Counted from the first letter of the stretch, positions 33,420-43,034 are shown. The stretch: DNA of 64,000 nucleotides from Catenulispora acidiphila DSM 44928 (GCF_000024025.1 NC_013131.1:3162001-3226000), one strand, 5' to 3'. The notes: generated from the letters alone by a model not told the origin. Made by a program: numbers and translations.

Positions 33420-34715
33420 ATGTTCCTATCGCGCAGCAGTCGGCGGAGGGCGGTCGCGATATCGGCCGCGCTCGCCGCCGTGTCGTTGGGTGTGGCCGGG
33501 TGCGGCAAGTCGACCGCGTCGGGTTCGTCGTCGAAGGTGCTCAAGCTCTGGCACTACGAGGCCGCCGACAGCGCGATGGGTGTCGCGTGGAACCAGGCGA
33601 TCAAGGAGTTCGAGCAGAAGCACCCCGGCGTGACGGTGCGGTTCGAGCAGAAGACCTTCGAGCAGTTGGAGAAGACGGCGCCGATGGTGCTGAACTCCTC
33701 CGACGCCCCGGACATCTTGGAGTACAACAAGGGCGACGCGACCGCGGGGCTGCTGGCCAAACAGGGACTGCTCACCGACCTGTCCGGGGCGGTCGCCCAG
33801 TACGGGTGGGACAAGAAGATCACCGGCAACATCGCCGCGACCTCCCGGTACACGAACGGGGTCATGGGCTCCGGCCCGTGGTACGGCATCCCGGACTACG
33901 GCGAGTACGGCATGGTCTATTACAACAAGGACATGTTCGCCAAGTACGGCGTCAAGGTGCCCACCACGTTCGCGGAGTTCACCGCCGCCATGGACACCTT
34001 CGTCAAGGCCGGCGTCACGCCGCTGGCCAGCGCGGGCGCGGAGTACCCGGCGCAGCAGTACCTGTACAACCTCGCCCTGTCCAAGGCCGACCAGAACTGG
34101 GTCAACCAGTACCAGATCGCCGGCAAGGCGGACTTCAAGGACGCGGCTTGGACCGGCGCCGCGACCACGCTGGCCGACTGGGTCAAGAAGGGCTACATCG
34201 CCAAGGACTCGGTGAGCCAGAAGGCCACCGACATGGGCAACGCCTTCGAATCCGGCAAGAGCCCGATGATGGTCTCCGGCAGTTGGTGGTACGGCACCTT
34301 CGAGTCCGAGATCAAGGGCTTCGCCTGGGACACGTTCCTGTGGCCCGGCAACAAGCTGGTCCCCGGCTCCGGCGGCAACCTGTGGGTGATCCCGAAGAAC
34401 TCCAAGAACGCCGCCCTCGCCGAGGACTTCATCGACATCACGCTCCAGCCGGACATCCAGGCCCTGCTGGCCAACAAGGGGGCGGTCCCGGTCGCGGCCA
34501 ACGCCTCGGACATCACCGATCCGAAGGCCAAAGAGCTCGTTCAGAACTTCCAGACCCTGCAAGCCTCCAACGGCCTGGCGTATTACCCGGACTGGCCGGT
34601 ACCAGGGTTCTACGACAACCTCACCGCCGCGACCCAGGACCTCATGAACGGCAAGAGTCCTGACTCGGTCTTGAGCGGTCTGCAGAGCGCTTACAACCAA
34701 GGCCTGTCGCAGTAA
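33420..34715 (+). CDS. Sugar ABC transporter substrate-binding lipoprotein (SBP family 1)
   Basis: A 431-residue lipoprotein: signal SSRRRAVAISAALAAV, lipobox LGVAGC (Cys28), then the family 1 fold with VLKLWHYEAADSAMGVAW, FEQKHPGVTVRFEQKTFEQL, YGIPDYGEYGMVYYNKDMFA and the C-terminal FIDITLQPDIQALLANKGAV. The ligand is probably an oligosaccharide (CUT1 class). ATG 33420 has GGAGGG upstream; no ATPase gene follows, so a shared MsiK-like ATPase is expected. Stop and next start overlap as TAATG. Confidence 0.92.
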   Translation: MFLSRSSRRRAVAISAALAAVSLGVAGCGKSTASGSSSKVLKLWHYEAADSAMGVAWNQAIKEFEQKHPGVTVRFEQKTFEQLEKTAPMVLNSSDAPDILEYNKGDATAGLLAKQGLLTDLSGAVAQYGWDKKITGNIAATSRYTNGVMGSGPWYGIPDYGEYGMVYYNKDMFAKYGVKVPTTFAEFTAAMDTFVKAGVTPLASAGAEYPAQQYLYNLALSKADQNWVNQYQIAGKADFKDAAWTGAATTLADWVKKGYIAKDSVSQKATDMGNAFESGKSPMMVSGSWWYGTFESEIKGFAWDTFLWPGNKLVPGSGGNLWVIPKNSKNAALAEDFIDITLQPDIQALLANKGAVPVAANASDITDPKAKELVQNFQTLQASNGLAYYPDWPVPGFYDNLTAATQDLMNGKSPDSVLSGLQSAYNQGLSQ

Positions 34716-35635
34716 TGGCGCTTCCCCTTGTCCCCGGTCGGCGCCGCAACCCCGACCGGGGCTACCCGTTCTTCCTGATACCGGCCGCGGTGCTGTTCAC
34801 GGCCGTGATCGCGGTGCCGTTCGTCATGAACGTCGGCCTGAGCTTCACCAAATGGCAGGGCGTCGGGCCGCTGCACTGGATCGGCTTGGGCAACTACCAG
34901 CGGCTGTGGCACGACCGGACGTTTTGGGCCGCCTTCGAGCACAACGTCGCCATCGTCATCGCGATGGCCTTGATCCCGACGGCGCTCGGCCTGGTCGTCG
35001 CCACCGCGCTGTTCGACTACATCGGAAAGCGTTTCGGCCCGCGCACCGCGAGCGTCCTGCGGGCCTGCGTCTACCTCCCGCAGGTGATGCCGTTGGCGGT
35101 GATGGGCGTCGTGTGGGGTTGGATCCTCGCGCCCGGCGACGGCGTGCTCAACTCCGCGTTGCGCGACATCGGCCTGGGCTCGCTCGGGCACGACTGGCTC
35201 GGGGACCCGCACACCGCGCTCTACACCGTGATGGCGATCCTGGTCTGGATCCAGCTCGGCTTCCCGGTGGTCGTGTTCATGGCCGGGCTGCAACGCACCG
35301 ACCCGGCGCTGAACGAGGCCGCCGAACTCGACGGAGCCGGCTGGTGGCGCCGGTTCTGGCACGTCGTCGTCCCGCAGATCAGGCCGGAGATCTATGTCGT
35401 GCTGCTGATGTGCACCATCGCCGCGCTCAAGGCCTTCGCGCCGATCTATGTGCTCACCCGCGGCGGGCCCGGCATCTCCACCGACATCCCGTCCTACTAC
35501 TCCTACCAGAACTTCTTCGAGAAGACCCAGGTTGGCTACGGCGCGGCGATCGCCACCGTCCTGACCCTGCTCACCCTGACCGTGACGACGGCCTTCATCA
35601 TCGTGCAGAACCGCCACCAGGACCAGGAGCGCTGA
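34715..35635 (+). CDS. Sugar ABC transporter permease 1 (MalF/CebF type)
   Basis: A 306-residue permease. The first membrane segment (FFLIPAAVLFTAVIAVPFVM) is followed by NVGLSFTKWQGVGPLHWIG, the LGNYQRLWHDRTFWAAFEHN pattern and the EAA loop NEAAELDGAGWWRRFWHVVV. It forms the heteromeric channel with permease 2. Its ATG overlaps the SBP stop by 1 bp, which ties their translation. Confidence 0.92.
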   Translation: MALPLVPGRRRNPDRGYPFFLIPAAVLFTAVIAVPFVMNVGLSFTKWQGVGPLHWIGLGNYQRLWHDRTFWAAFEHNVAIVIAMALIPTALGLVVATALFDYIGKRFGPRTASVLRACVYLPQVMPLAVMGVVWGWILAPGDGVLNSALRDIGLGSLGHDWLGDPHTALYTVMAILVWIQLGFPVVVFMAGLQRTDPALNEAAELDGAGWWRRFWHVVVPQIRPEIYVVLLMCTIAALKAFAPIYVLTRGGPGISTDIPSYYSYQNFFEKTQVGYGAAIATVLTLLTLTVTTAFIIVQNRHQDQER

Positions 35636-35638
35636 GGC

Positions 35639-36529
35639 ATGGCGACTTCCACCGCCGACCCGATCGACGACCGCCCGGCGCCGCGGCCTCCGGCGCCGAC
35701 CGGGGCGCGCAGGCGGCGCGGCGGCCACGCGGTCCTGGCCGGCTTCATCCTGCTCGCCGTGTTCATGATCGCCCCGTTCGCGATCGTCGTGATGAACGCG
35801 GTGAAGTCGAAGTCCGACTACGCCGCGCACGGCCCGCTAGCGCTGCCGCACGGCATCGACTTCGGGAACGTCAAGACGTTCTGGAACCTGGTCGACTTCG
35901 GCCATGTACTGATGAACAGTGTCCTGATCAGCGGCTGTGTCGCCCTGTGCGCGGTGCTCCTGTCGGTACTCAACGCCTTCGCGCTCGGCATCGGCCGCGT
36001 CAGAGGACGGACCTGGATCCTGCTGGCCTTCCTGATCGCCAACCTGCTGCCGCAGGAGGGCCTGGTCTATCCCCTGTACTGGCTGGCGAAGCAGACGAAC
36101 ATGTACGACAGCAAGCTCACGGTGATCATCGTGTTCACCGTCATCCAGAGCGCGTTCGGTACCTACCTGCTCTCCTCGGTCCTCAGCGCCTTCCCCCGGG
36201 AGATCCTGGAGGCCGCCCGCATGGACGGCGCCGGCAAGTGGCGCTTGTTGTGGCAGGTCGTGGTCCCGGTCAGCCGGCCCACCCTGGTGGTCCTGATGAC
36301 GTTCTTCTTCATCTGGACCTGGAACGAGTTCCTGCTCCCGCTGATCCTCCTCGTGTCCAACGAGAACCAGACGGTGCCGGTGGCCCTCGGCGTGGCGCAG
36401 GGCGAGCACATCGTGGACGTGACCATGCAGGCCGCCTCCGGGCTGCTCGGAATCGTACCGGCGGTGGTCTTCTTCCTGATCTTCCAACGCACACTGACAC
36501 GCGGCGTCACCGTCGGCGCGGTCAAATAG
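35639..36529 (+). CDS. Sugar ABC transporter permease 2 (MalG/CebG type)
   Basis: A 296-residue permease. A cytoplasmic N-terminus of about 35 residues leads to HAVLAGFILLAVFMIAPFAI and VVMNAVKSKSDYA. The EAA loop is LEAARMDGAGKWRLLWQVVV, and the last segments include TFFFIWTWNEFLLPLILLVS, the typical CUT1 form. It starts 3 bp after permease 1. The operon ends here, with no glycoside hydrolase or ATPase attached. Confidence 0.92.
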   Translation: MATSTADPIDDRPAPRPPAPTGARRRRGGHAVLAGFILLAVFMIAPFAIVVMNAVKSKSDYAAHGPLALPHGIDFGNVKTFWNLVDFGHVLMNSVLISGCVALCAVLLSVLNAFALGIGRVRGRTWILLAFLIANLLPQEGLVYPLYWLAKQTNMYDSKLTVIIVFTVIQSAFGTYLLSSVLSAFPREILEAARMDGAGKWRLLWQVVVPVSRPTLVVLMTFFFIWTWNEFLLPLILLVSNENQTVPVALGVAQGEHIVDVTMQAASGLLGIVPAVVFFLIFQRTLTRGVTVGAVK

Positions 36530-36541
36530 GCCCGGCTCGGC

Positions 36542-37618
36542 ATGCAGGTCTCAGGAGCTGATGCTCAAAAGCGCATTCCCTTGCCACACAACACGGAGAA
36601 CGCTGCGTCGGGCGGGATCTTTCGGGTGCGTAAGGGAAGGGACGGGCACGGAGAAAGCCAGATCCTTAAGATCCTGCGGCCACCGGCGGTGGACTCCGGA
36701 GCCGGTACGTCCGCCTGGCCGACGAGCGAGGCACCCGACCACTTCAACTTCTGGCGGCGCGAGGTTGCGGCGTATGAGTCCGGCTTCGCCAACTCCGCGT
36801 TCGCGGACGCGGGTATTCGCGCGCCAAGCGTGATAGCCGTCGACGCCCGGGCGGATGGTTCGATCGAGCTCTGGCTTGAGGATGTCGAAGGGCACTCCGG
36901 CTTCGACCTGTCCACCGAGCGCCTTGGCCGATTCGCGTACGAGCTCGCGGCCGGTCAGGCACGCTGGGTCGAGCGTGTCCCGCCGCCAGATGAACTGCCC
37001 TGGCTGTCCCGACGCTGGCTGGCGCAGTATGTCAGCGGCGGCCCGCACAGCAAGGTCCTCATCGACGACACCGACTGGGACACCTCGATCGCCCAAGTGT
37101 GGCCGACGAAGACACGGCTCTCGCTACGCCGCCTGTGGGAGTCGCGCGCGTCGGTACTGGCTGCGGCAGAGGCGTTCCCGCGCACGCTGTGCCACCTGGA
37201 CCTGTGGCCCGCCAACCTCATCGAGGACACCACCGGTACCTCCGTATTGATCGACTGGGCCTTCGTCGGCGAAGGAGCCATCGGCGAGGATCCATCCAAC
37301 CTGATCATCGACAGCGTGACAGACGGCCTGATGGACATCGCGCAGCTACCGGACATCGCCGAGGCGATCAGCGACGGATACATCGCGGGCCTATCCGACG
37401 CCGGCAGCCACAGCTCCGCGAACGAGATCCGCACCGCGATCGCCACCTGCGGCGCCGCCAAGTACAGCTGGCTCGCCGCTCTGGCCATCGCCTCCGCGGC
37501 CAGCGGTACCACCGGCGGGCAATCCTCCGACGAGGACGACGCGGCAGCCGAGAGCCTCGAACGCATCACGCCACTGGCGGAACTCCTGGCTCAGTGGGCT
37601 GACACGACCATGCGGTAA
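36542..37618 (+). CDS. APH-fold phosphotransferase family protein
   Basis: A 358-residue kinase-like protein. The catalytic block LCHLDLWPANLIEDTTGTS contains the HxDxxxxN motif, and SVLIDWAFVGEGAIGEDPSN holds the metal-binding Asp. The N-terminal lobe has SQILKILRP with a Lys that may bind ATP. The family includes aminoglycoside phosphotransferases and choline/fructosamine kinases; nothing here fixes a substrate. The ribosome site before the ATG is weak. It lies 12 bp after the sugar permease but with no functional link visible. Confidence 0.8.
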   Translation: MQVSGADAQKRIPLPHNTENAASGGIFRVRKGRDGHGESQILKILRPPAVDSGAGTSAWPTSEAPDHFNFWRREVAAYESGFANSAFADAGIRAPSVIAVDARADGSIELWLEDVEGHSGFDLSTERLGRFAYELAAGQARWVERVPPPDELPWLSRRWLAQYVSGGPHSKVLIDDTDWDTSIAQVWPTKTRLSLRRLWESRASVLAAAEAFPRTLCHLDLWPANLIEDTTGTSVLIDWAFVGEGAIGEDPSNLIIDSVTDGLMDIAQLPDIAEAISDGYIAGLSDAGSHSSANEIRTAIATCGAAKYSWLAALAIASAASGTTGGQSSDEDDAAAESLERITPLAELLAQWADTTMR

Positions 37619-38201
37619 CAGCCTGAGTGGCGTCCGCGCCCACAATGCAGGCGGCAGGCCGTTTCGCGGCTGTGAGCGGTCGCGGCGACGTAAGGGCTGG
37701 CTACCGTCGCCTCGGCCCTGGAACACATCGACGCTCTAGGTCGCCAGGACACAGCGCATCTCGCGCAAGCCGCCGTCAACCGCATCCGCCCCGCCGAGAC
37801 ACCGTCGGCATGTGCGGCTTCCTCCACCCCCACCAGCCGGCCCGGCCCTGATCCGCCCGGCAGACGCGCGCCACCGTGCGGGCGGTCGAGCCGTCGATCG
37901 CGGCGGCGGCCAGGCCCGCGGTGAAGTGACTCCTGCCCGAGGATGCCTTGGGCTGCCGGCGGTGGGTATGAACACGACGACGAGCGCTGAGGTGGGGCCT
38001 GAGCGGGGTCGCCTTTCCGTTCTCTCCGGGCCGCGCGTCTTTGGGTGCGAACCCTTGTCTGCGAAGAGAGATCGGAGTGCTCCTGCCGCGCTGGCTTCCG
38101 CCACCGTCACGCTCGAGCCGATCCTCGAGACCGCACCCTCGGCCGCCGCGACTGGACGTTGAATCAGATGTCGAACGTCTAAGCGCGTGGATCGGAGTGA
38201 C
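37619..38201. other. 583-bp intergenic region
   Basis: No supported gene. Overlapping frames on both strands run up to 180 codons but have no ribosome sites, family motifs or consistent codon bias. It holds the promoter region of the ABC exporter. I see no clear mobile-element end. Confidence 0.55.
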
Positions 38202-40163
38202 GTGACGAACCTGACCACATCCGAGACAGCCAAGAGCGGGAAGCCAAGAGCCGCCGTCCCGCAGCAGAGCGGGGAGCCCGACCCGCTGTTTGGCTCGGGC
38301 ATCAGCTACAAGATGGGGCACAATCGCCACTACGAGAACTACCTGACGTCCAACGTCCGGGACGCGCTGAAGGCTCTGCCGCGGTTGATCGGGATGTGTG
38401 TGCGGCTGTCGCTGCGTGCTGATCGCCGCTCCACGTACCTGCTTATCGGCGCGCAGCTCGCGCTCGGGGCCAGCACCGCGTTCGGGCTGTTGGCGACCAA
38501 CGGAGTGCTGCGGGCCCTGCTGGCCGAAGGGCCGTCACCGCAGCGGGTGAAGGCTGCGGCGCCGGCGATCGTGCTGGTGTGCCTGGCGGGCGTATTGACC
38601 TCGGTGCTGACCGCGGCCTCCACCCGTGCACAAGGCACGCTCGGCCCGAAGGTGGAGTCGCTGGCGATGACCGAGCTGCTGGAGTCCTCGGTGCGGGTGG
38701 AGCTGCTGGACTTCCAGCACGCCGAGTACCACGACTCGCTGGACGCCGGGCAGTGGGGAGCCGCGTGGGCCGATGACCTGCTGACCTACGTGGTCAACAC
38801 CATCGAGGCACTGATGGCGCTGACCGCCGCGTTCGGCGTCCTCACCGTGCTTAATCCGCTGCTGCTGCCCCTGCTCCCGATCGCCGTCGTGCCCCGAGCC
38901 ATGTCCACGGTGCTGTCCGTCAAGCGGCGCAACGCCTCTCGGCACGCCTGGCTGTCCAAGAGCCGGCAGATCCGACAACTCGTCGACGTCCTCACCACCA
39001 AGAAGACCGCCGTGGAGATCCGCGGACACGGCGCCGGCGACTTCCTGTTGCCGCACTACCGCCGGATGCAGACCTCATACATGGGGGAGCAGACCCGGCT
39101 GTCCAGGGCCGACGCGAAAGGCGGGGTCCTCTCCGACGCCGGATACGGCGCATCGCTGGCCCTGATCTACGGCCTGTTGACCCTACTGTTCTGGAAGGGG
39201 ATGGTGCCGTTGTCCACCGCCGGTGCCGCGGCCTACGCCATCCGCACCGGCACCGGCCAGATCAGTAGCATGGTCCGCAACGTCACCTACCTGTTCCAGT
39301 ACGGGCTCTACCTCACCGACTGGGAGAAGGCTCTCCAGGACTCCGAGCACAAAGCCATCCCCTCCGGCGGGACTCCCGTCGCCGCGCCGGCCCGGATCAC
39401 CGCCGAAAACCTCACCTTCGCCTACCCCGGCGCCGCCACTCCGGCGCTGAGGGACGTGAACATGACCATCGCCCAGGGCGAAGTCATCGCACTGGTCGGC
39501 GCCAACGGCTCGGGCAAGTCCACCTTGGCGCTACTGCTCGCCGGGCTGTACCTCCCGGACCAGGGCGAGGTGCTCTGGGACGGCGTCCCCACCGGCCAAG
39601 CCGACCGCAACCAGCTGCTCTCAAACGTGGCGATTCTCAGCCAGGACTTCCCGCGGTGGGGCATCAGCCTGGCCGCGAACATCGCCATCGGCCGCCACCA
39701 GACACCCGCCACCCCCGAGCTGCTGAACCGCGCCGCCGAGGCCGCCGGCGCCACCGAGCTGATCTCCAAGTACCCCGCCGGGTGGAACACCCTGCTGGCC
39801 ACCGACCAGTACGGCGGCGTCGACCTGTCCGGAGGCCAGTGGCAGAAGATCGCCCTGGGACGGATGCACTACCGGGACGCCAGCTTCCTGGTGATGGACG
39901 AGCCCACCGCCTCCCTGGACCCGGCCGCCGAAGCCGAGGTCTTCGCGAAGGTGCGCGAACTGGCCGGCGGCCGCACCGTCTTGCTCATCACGCACAGGCT
40001 GAGCAGCACCAGGCGAGCCGACCGCATCTACGTCCTCGACCACGGCCAGGTCGTGGAGAGCGGAACTCATGAGGAGCTGATGACCGCAGGCCTCGGCTAC
40101 AGCGTCCTGTTCAAAATGCAGGCCGCGCAGTTCCTCCCGACCGACGAAACGAGCGCCGCATGA
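38202..40163 (+). CDS. ABC exporter, fused membrane and ATPase domains
   Basis: About 653 residues. Residues about 70-380 form a six-helix exporter membrane domain (STYLLIGAQLALGASTAFGL, FGVLTVLNPLLLPLLPIAVV, LALIYGLLTLLFWKG). The ATPase domain has Walker A GANGSGKST, Q-loop AILSQDFPRWGISLAANI, signature LSGGQWQKIALGRM, Walker B FLVMDEPTASLDP and His LITHRLSSTR. It resembles half-transporters that export peptides or antibiotics as homodimers. GTG 38202 is preferred to one at 38187 because GGAG lies 5 nt upstream. No biosynthetic partner gene is next to it. Confidence 0.9.
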   Translation: MTNLTTSETAKSGKPRAAVPQQSGEPDPLFGSGISYKMGHNRHYENYLTSNVRDALKALPRLIGMCVRLSLRADRRSTYLLIGAQLALGASTAFGLLATNGVLRALLAEGPSPQRVKAAAPAIVLVCLAGVLTSVLTAASTRAQGTLGPKVESLAMTELLESSVRVELLDFQHAEYHDSLDAGQWGAAWADDLLTYVVNTIEALMALTAAFGVLTVLNPLLLPLLPIAVVPRAMSTVLSVKRRNASRHAWLSKSRQIRQLVDVLTTKKTAVEIRGHGAGDFLLPHYRRMQTSYMGEQTRLSRADAKGGVLSDAGYGASLALIYGLLTLLFWKGMVPLSTAGAAAYAIRTGTGQISSMVRNVTYLFQYGLYLTDWEKALQDSEHKAIPSGGTPVAAPARITAENLTFAYPGAATPALRDVNMTIAQGEVIALVGANGSGKSTLALLLAGLYLPDQGEVLWDGVPTGQADRNQLLSNVAILSQDFPRWGISLAANIAIGRHQTPATPELLNRAAEAAGATELISKYPAGWNTLLATDQYGGVDLSGGQWQKIALGRMHYRDASFLVMDEPTASLDPAAEAEVFAKVRELAGGRTVLLITHRLSSTRRADRIYVLDHGQVVESGTHEELMTAGLGYSVLFKMQAAQFLPTDETSAA

Positions 40164-40441
40164 CCTCCGCCACCCCGAACGTCACCGGCAGCGATGCGAG
40201 GTGGACAGACTGTGACGGCGTGCATCGATGTCGAGGCCGACCGGTGACCGCTCGGACAGATACGTCGGCATGCCAGTCTCACGAACCTCGCGACTCCTTG
40301 CGGGAAGGGTTGTGGAACACGGTGATGACCGATCGACCCGTGGTTGGCGATCCGGGCGTCGAGAAGGGAGCGGAGGCGGTTCCCCGGAGGGCGTCACCGC
40401 CGAGGCAGGCTGTCAACGGCCGCGTCATCGACGTCGGCGGA

Positions 40442-41017
40442 TCACCGCGGGCCGTCCAAGGACCGCAGGCCGTGGTCGATGAAATCGACCATCCAGGAGA
40501 AGCTGTCCTCGACGTCGGCGTCGATCTGGAAGCCGTTGGCGGCCTCCAGCGTCGCGAACCCGTGGAGCATGCTGCGCACCATCCGCAGGGCGTGGATCTT
40601 CTGGCCCGGATCGATGTGGTACCCGTGCAGCATGGCCGCCCACGAGGCCAGTACCCGGTCGACCGCCGCGATGAGCGGGTCATCGGGCCCGGTCGGGCGG
40701 GCTGCGTTGCCTGCCGCGTACCGACCGGGGTGCTGCGTCACGTACTTCCGCATCGCCCGCGCGCCGGCGGTGAGGGCGTCGCCGCCTGCCCGGCCCTGAG
40801 TCGCGTCGCGAACGGTGTCGGCGAGCTCGTTCGCGGCTTGCACGCCGATGCGGTGGAGGAGGTCGGCCTGGCTGGCGACGTGCTTGTAGAGCGAGGGGGT
40901 CCTGACTCCGAGCCGCTCGGCGACCAAGGCCATGCTGAGGTTGGCGAACCCGACCTCGTCGGCCAGTGCGGCACCGGCCTCGGTGACGGTTGCCGGGGCG
41001 AGCCCGGCCCTAGGCAT
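40442..41017 (-). CDS. TetR family transcriptional regulator (TetR_C WHG type)
   Basis: A 191-residue regulator with AGLAPATVTEAGAALADEVG, helix-turn-helix LSMALVAERLGVRTPSLYKHV and the C-terminal domain VDRVLASWAAMLHGYHIDP. The form LYKHVASQADLLHRI followed by a WHG-type domain is common in actinomycetes. Its ATG lies inside the last codons of the upstream hydrolase gene (8-bp overlap), so the two are cotranscribed and translationally coupled. It probably controls that operon through the inverted repeat at 41866-41900. Confidence 0.88.
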   Translation of the reverse strand: MPRAGLAPATVTEAGAALADEVGFANLSMALVAERLGVRTPSLYKHVASQADLLHRIGVQAANELADTVRDATQGRAGGDALTAGARAMRKYVTQHPGRYAAGNAARPTGPDDPLIAAVDRVLASWAAMLHGYHIDPGQKIHALRMVRSMLHGFATLEAANGFQIDADVEDSFSWMVDFIDHGLRSLDGPR

Positions 41018-41846
41018 GGGCCAGCGTCCGGTCCAGGAACGGCAGGGTGAGTGCGAGGACCTGATCGGGCATCTGGACGTGCGGGTAGTGCCCGGCGTCT
41101 GTGATGACCGCCAGTTCGCCGAGGTCCCGCGGCAGGTCGGCGATGATCTTCTCGCCCTCGGCACGGGGATCCGCCCAGTCGGGGTCGGCACTGCCCTCGA
41201 TGATCAGGACCGGGCACTTGACGCCGGCCAGCTGCTCACCGGCGTCGGTCGGGCTGGTCTTGCACATGGCCCGCAGCACCTCCATCCGGCCGGGCTCGCT
41301 CAACTTCGCCTCGATGCGGGCCAATTCACTGCCCCAGTCAGCGGGCTTGGTCGGCAGTGCCACGTCCAGGTACTTCGTCCAGTTCCCCAGCTTTCCCCGC
41401 ATGATGACCAGCGCCATCTGGGTGTAACCGGCTCGGAAGCGCTTGACCCGCACCAGTCCGCCGAGGTCGAACGACTGCGCGCGGGTGAACGGCGCCAGTT
41501 CGACGATACCGGCGATCACCTCCGGGGCGGTGGCGGCCGCGATCGTCGCAGCGCCTCCGCTGATCGACTGGCCGATGATCACGGCGGGCCCGCCGAGATG
41601 GCGAACGACGGCGACCAGGTCGCCCGCGATGTCGGTGCGACTGTAGCCATCCCAGCCAAGGCTCGAATCGCCGCAACCGCGGATGTCGACGTTGGCGACC
41701 CGGTAGCCCTCCGCGGCCAAGGCCGGGGCGAGGAACCGGTAGGAGTGGCGGCTGTCGCCGATGCCGTGCGCCAACACGACGAGGGGTCCCTGCCCGGCCA
41801 CGTCGTAGGCGATGGTGTTGCCGGCGATGTCCAGGTGCTCGGTCAT
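41010..41846 (-). CDS. Alpha/beta hydrolase
   Basis: A 278-residue alpha/beta-hydrolase. The oxyanion motif is VVLAHGIGDSRHSYRFLAP, the nucleophile elbow VIIGQSISGGAATIAAA (Ser), the acid in LIIEGSADPDWAD and the base in ITDAGHYPHVQMP. The RVANVDIRGCGDSSLGWDGY block after the oxyanion strand is typical of esterase and C-C hydrolase groups. The substrate is unknown. ATG 41846 has GGAG at 7 nt and matches the start of similarity. It is the first gene of a two-gene operon with a TetR regulator. Confidence 0.9.
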   Translation of the reverse strand: MTEHLDIAGNTIAYDVAGQGPLVVLAHGIGDSRHSYRFLAPALAAEGYRVANVDIRGCGDSSLGWDGYSRTDIAGDLVAVVRHLGGPAVIIGQSISGGAATIAAATAPEVIAGIVELAPFTRAQSFDLGGLVRVKRFRAGYTQMALVIMRGKLGNWTKYLDVALPTKPADWGSELARIEAKLSEPGRMEVLRAMCKTSPTDAGEQLAGVKCPVLIIEGSADPDWADPRAEGEKIIADLPRDLGELAVITDAGHYPHVQMPDQVLALTLPFLDRTLAHA

Positions 41847-41865
41847 GGCGCTCTCCATCAGGTCG

Positions 41866-41900
41866 GCTAATGCGAATAGCTTGAAGCTAGCATCGTTAGC
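41866..41900. promoter_or_regulatory. Inverted repeat upstream of hydrolase-TetR operon
   Basis: The half-site GCTAA-N6-TAGCTT (41866-41882) is mirrored by AAGCTA-N6-TTAGC (41884-41900). Both arms match fully outside the N6. It sits 20 bp before the hydrolase start and is the best candidate operator for the TetR protein of the operon. Confidence 0.65.
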
Positions 41901-42050
41901 CAGCGGGGTCAAAGGTACTGCTCACGCTGACTTTCTCGGCGTCGGCGTCGGCGTCTGTGCTGACGCAGACGCTGACGCAGACGCCACCACCGCGACCCGC
42001 GAGGACGCCGCGCGCGGCGACGGACGGGACTGCCTCGTCGTACGCGGGTG

Positions 42051-43034
42051 TCAGTCGCGCACGTGGACGGTGAGCTCGTTCGGATCCTTGCCGGTGAGGT
42101 AGGCGGCGCTCAGAATGGAGGCGGTGTCGCCGCGCATGGCGACCGAGGTCGGGCCCTCCAGTCCGTCGGCGGCGGTCAGGACGACGGTGTGCGTGCCGTC
42201 GGGTTGGACGAGGGCGACCTGGTTGACCGTGTCCAGGGCGGCCAGGATCTGGTCGCCGTGGCCGGTGAAGGCGAAGTCGTCGATTCCGGGCAGGCCGGTG
42301 GCGGTGATCCGGGCCGGGCCGGCGGTCCCGTCCGGGAGGATCGGGACGCGCACGATGGTGCCCCGGTCCAGGTTGGTGGCCCACACGGCGCCGCCGTGAA
42401 TCTTCAGGCCGTTGGCGCCGAGGAATCCGACCGGGGCCAGCGCGGGGTCGGCGGTCCAGGCGGTGGCGGTGCCGCCGGCGGCGGGCACGCTCCAGATGGC
42501 GCCCTCGGAGTCGGTGGCATAGAGGGTGCGGGTGCGAGCGTCCAGGGCCAGGCCGTTGGGCAGGCTGTTGGCCGGGAGCGCGGCGATGCGCTCGGGCCGG
42601 CCGCCGGGATGCATGCGCCACACCCCGGTGAGATCAGCCGTGCCGGTGGCGTAAAGGAAGTACAGGGTGCCGTCGTGATCCCGGGTGATACCCAACGTCA
42701 GCGGGAAGCCCAGGGCCGGGGTGTGGATGCCGCTGTCGGCCGGCAGGGGCAGGGTGGCCAGGATCCGGACGGCGCCGCCGTGGGAGACCTCGGCGACCTG
42801 TCGGGCTTTGGCGAAGGTGACGTACTGGTCGCCGTTGGGAGCCAGAACGACGTTCTCAGGCGTTTGGCCCGCGTCCAAGTCGAAGTGGTGGACGGCAACG
42901 CGCGGATCGGCCGCCGGGGCAGGGGCGGCCGACGCCTGAGTCGCGCTGACGGCCGTGGCAGCGAAAGCGGCTGCGGAGATCAGAGCCGCGGCTGACAGCG
43001 TGGTCTTGGTTGTTCTGGAGAGCTTGGCGATCAT
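42051..43034 (-). CDS. Secreted beta-propeller (SMP-30/NHL-like) protein
   Basis: A 327-residue exported protein. The signal peptide KLSRTTKTTLSAAALISAAA ends near ASAAPAPAA. The mature part has propeller blades: FDLDAGQTPENVVLAPNGDQ, FPLTLGITRDHDGTLYFLY, LPNGLALDARTRTLYATDS, VGFLGANGLKIHGGAVWATN, and GIDDFAFTGHGDQILAALD. It is like the SMP-30/gluconolactonase or NHL-repeat superfamily, with no catalytic assignment possible. ATG 43034 is chosen because GAAGGAA lies upstream and the signal peptide starts there. Confidence 0.85.
   Translation of the reverse strand: MIAKLSRTTKTTLSAAALISAAAFAATAVSATQASAAPAPAADPRVAVHHFDLDAGQTPENVVLAPNGDQYVTFAKARQVAEVSHGGAVRILATLPLPADSGIHTPALGFPLTLGITRDHDGTLYFLYATGTADLTGVWRMHPGGRPERIAALPANSLPNGLALDARTRTLYATDSEGAIWSVPAAGGTATAWTADPALAPVGFLGANGLKIHGGAVWATNLDRGTIVRVPILPDGTAGPARITATGLPGIDDFAFTGHGDQILAALDTVNQVALVQPDGTHTVVLTAADGLEGPTSVAMRGDTASILSAAYLTGKDPNELTVHVRD

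Noticed and set aside
37812-38162. Possible precursor peptide (116 codons) for the ABC exporter
   Set aside because: It has no ribosome site, the composition is Pro/Arg-rich as expected of an off-frame translation, and there is no leader-core pattern or modifying enzyme nearby.
41930-42000. GACGCAGACGCTGACGCAGACGC short tandem repeat
   Set aside because: It is a low-complexity stretch between two genes without array structure. It is not a CRISPR or a regulatory array.
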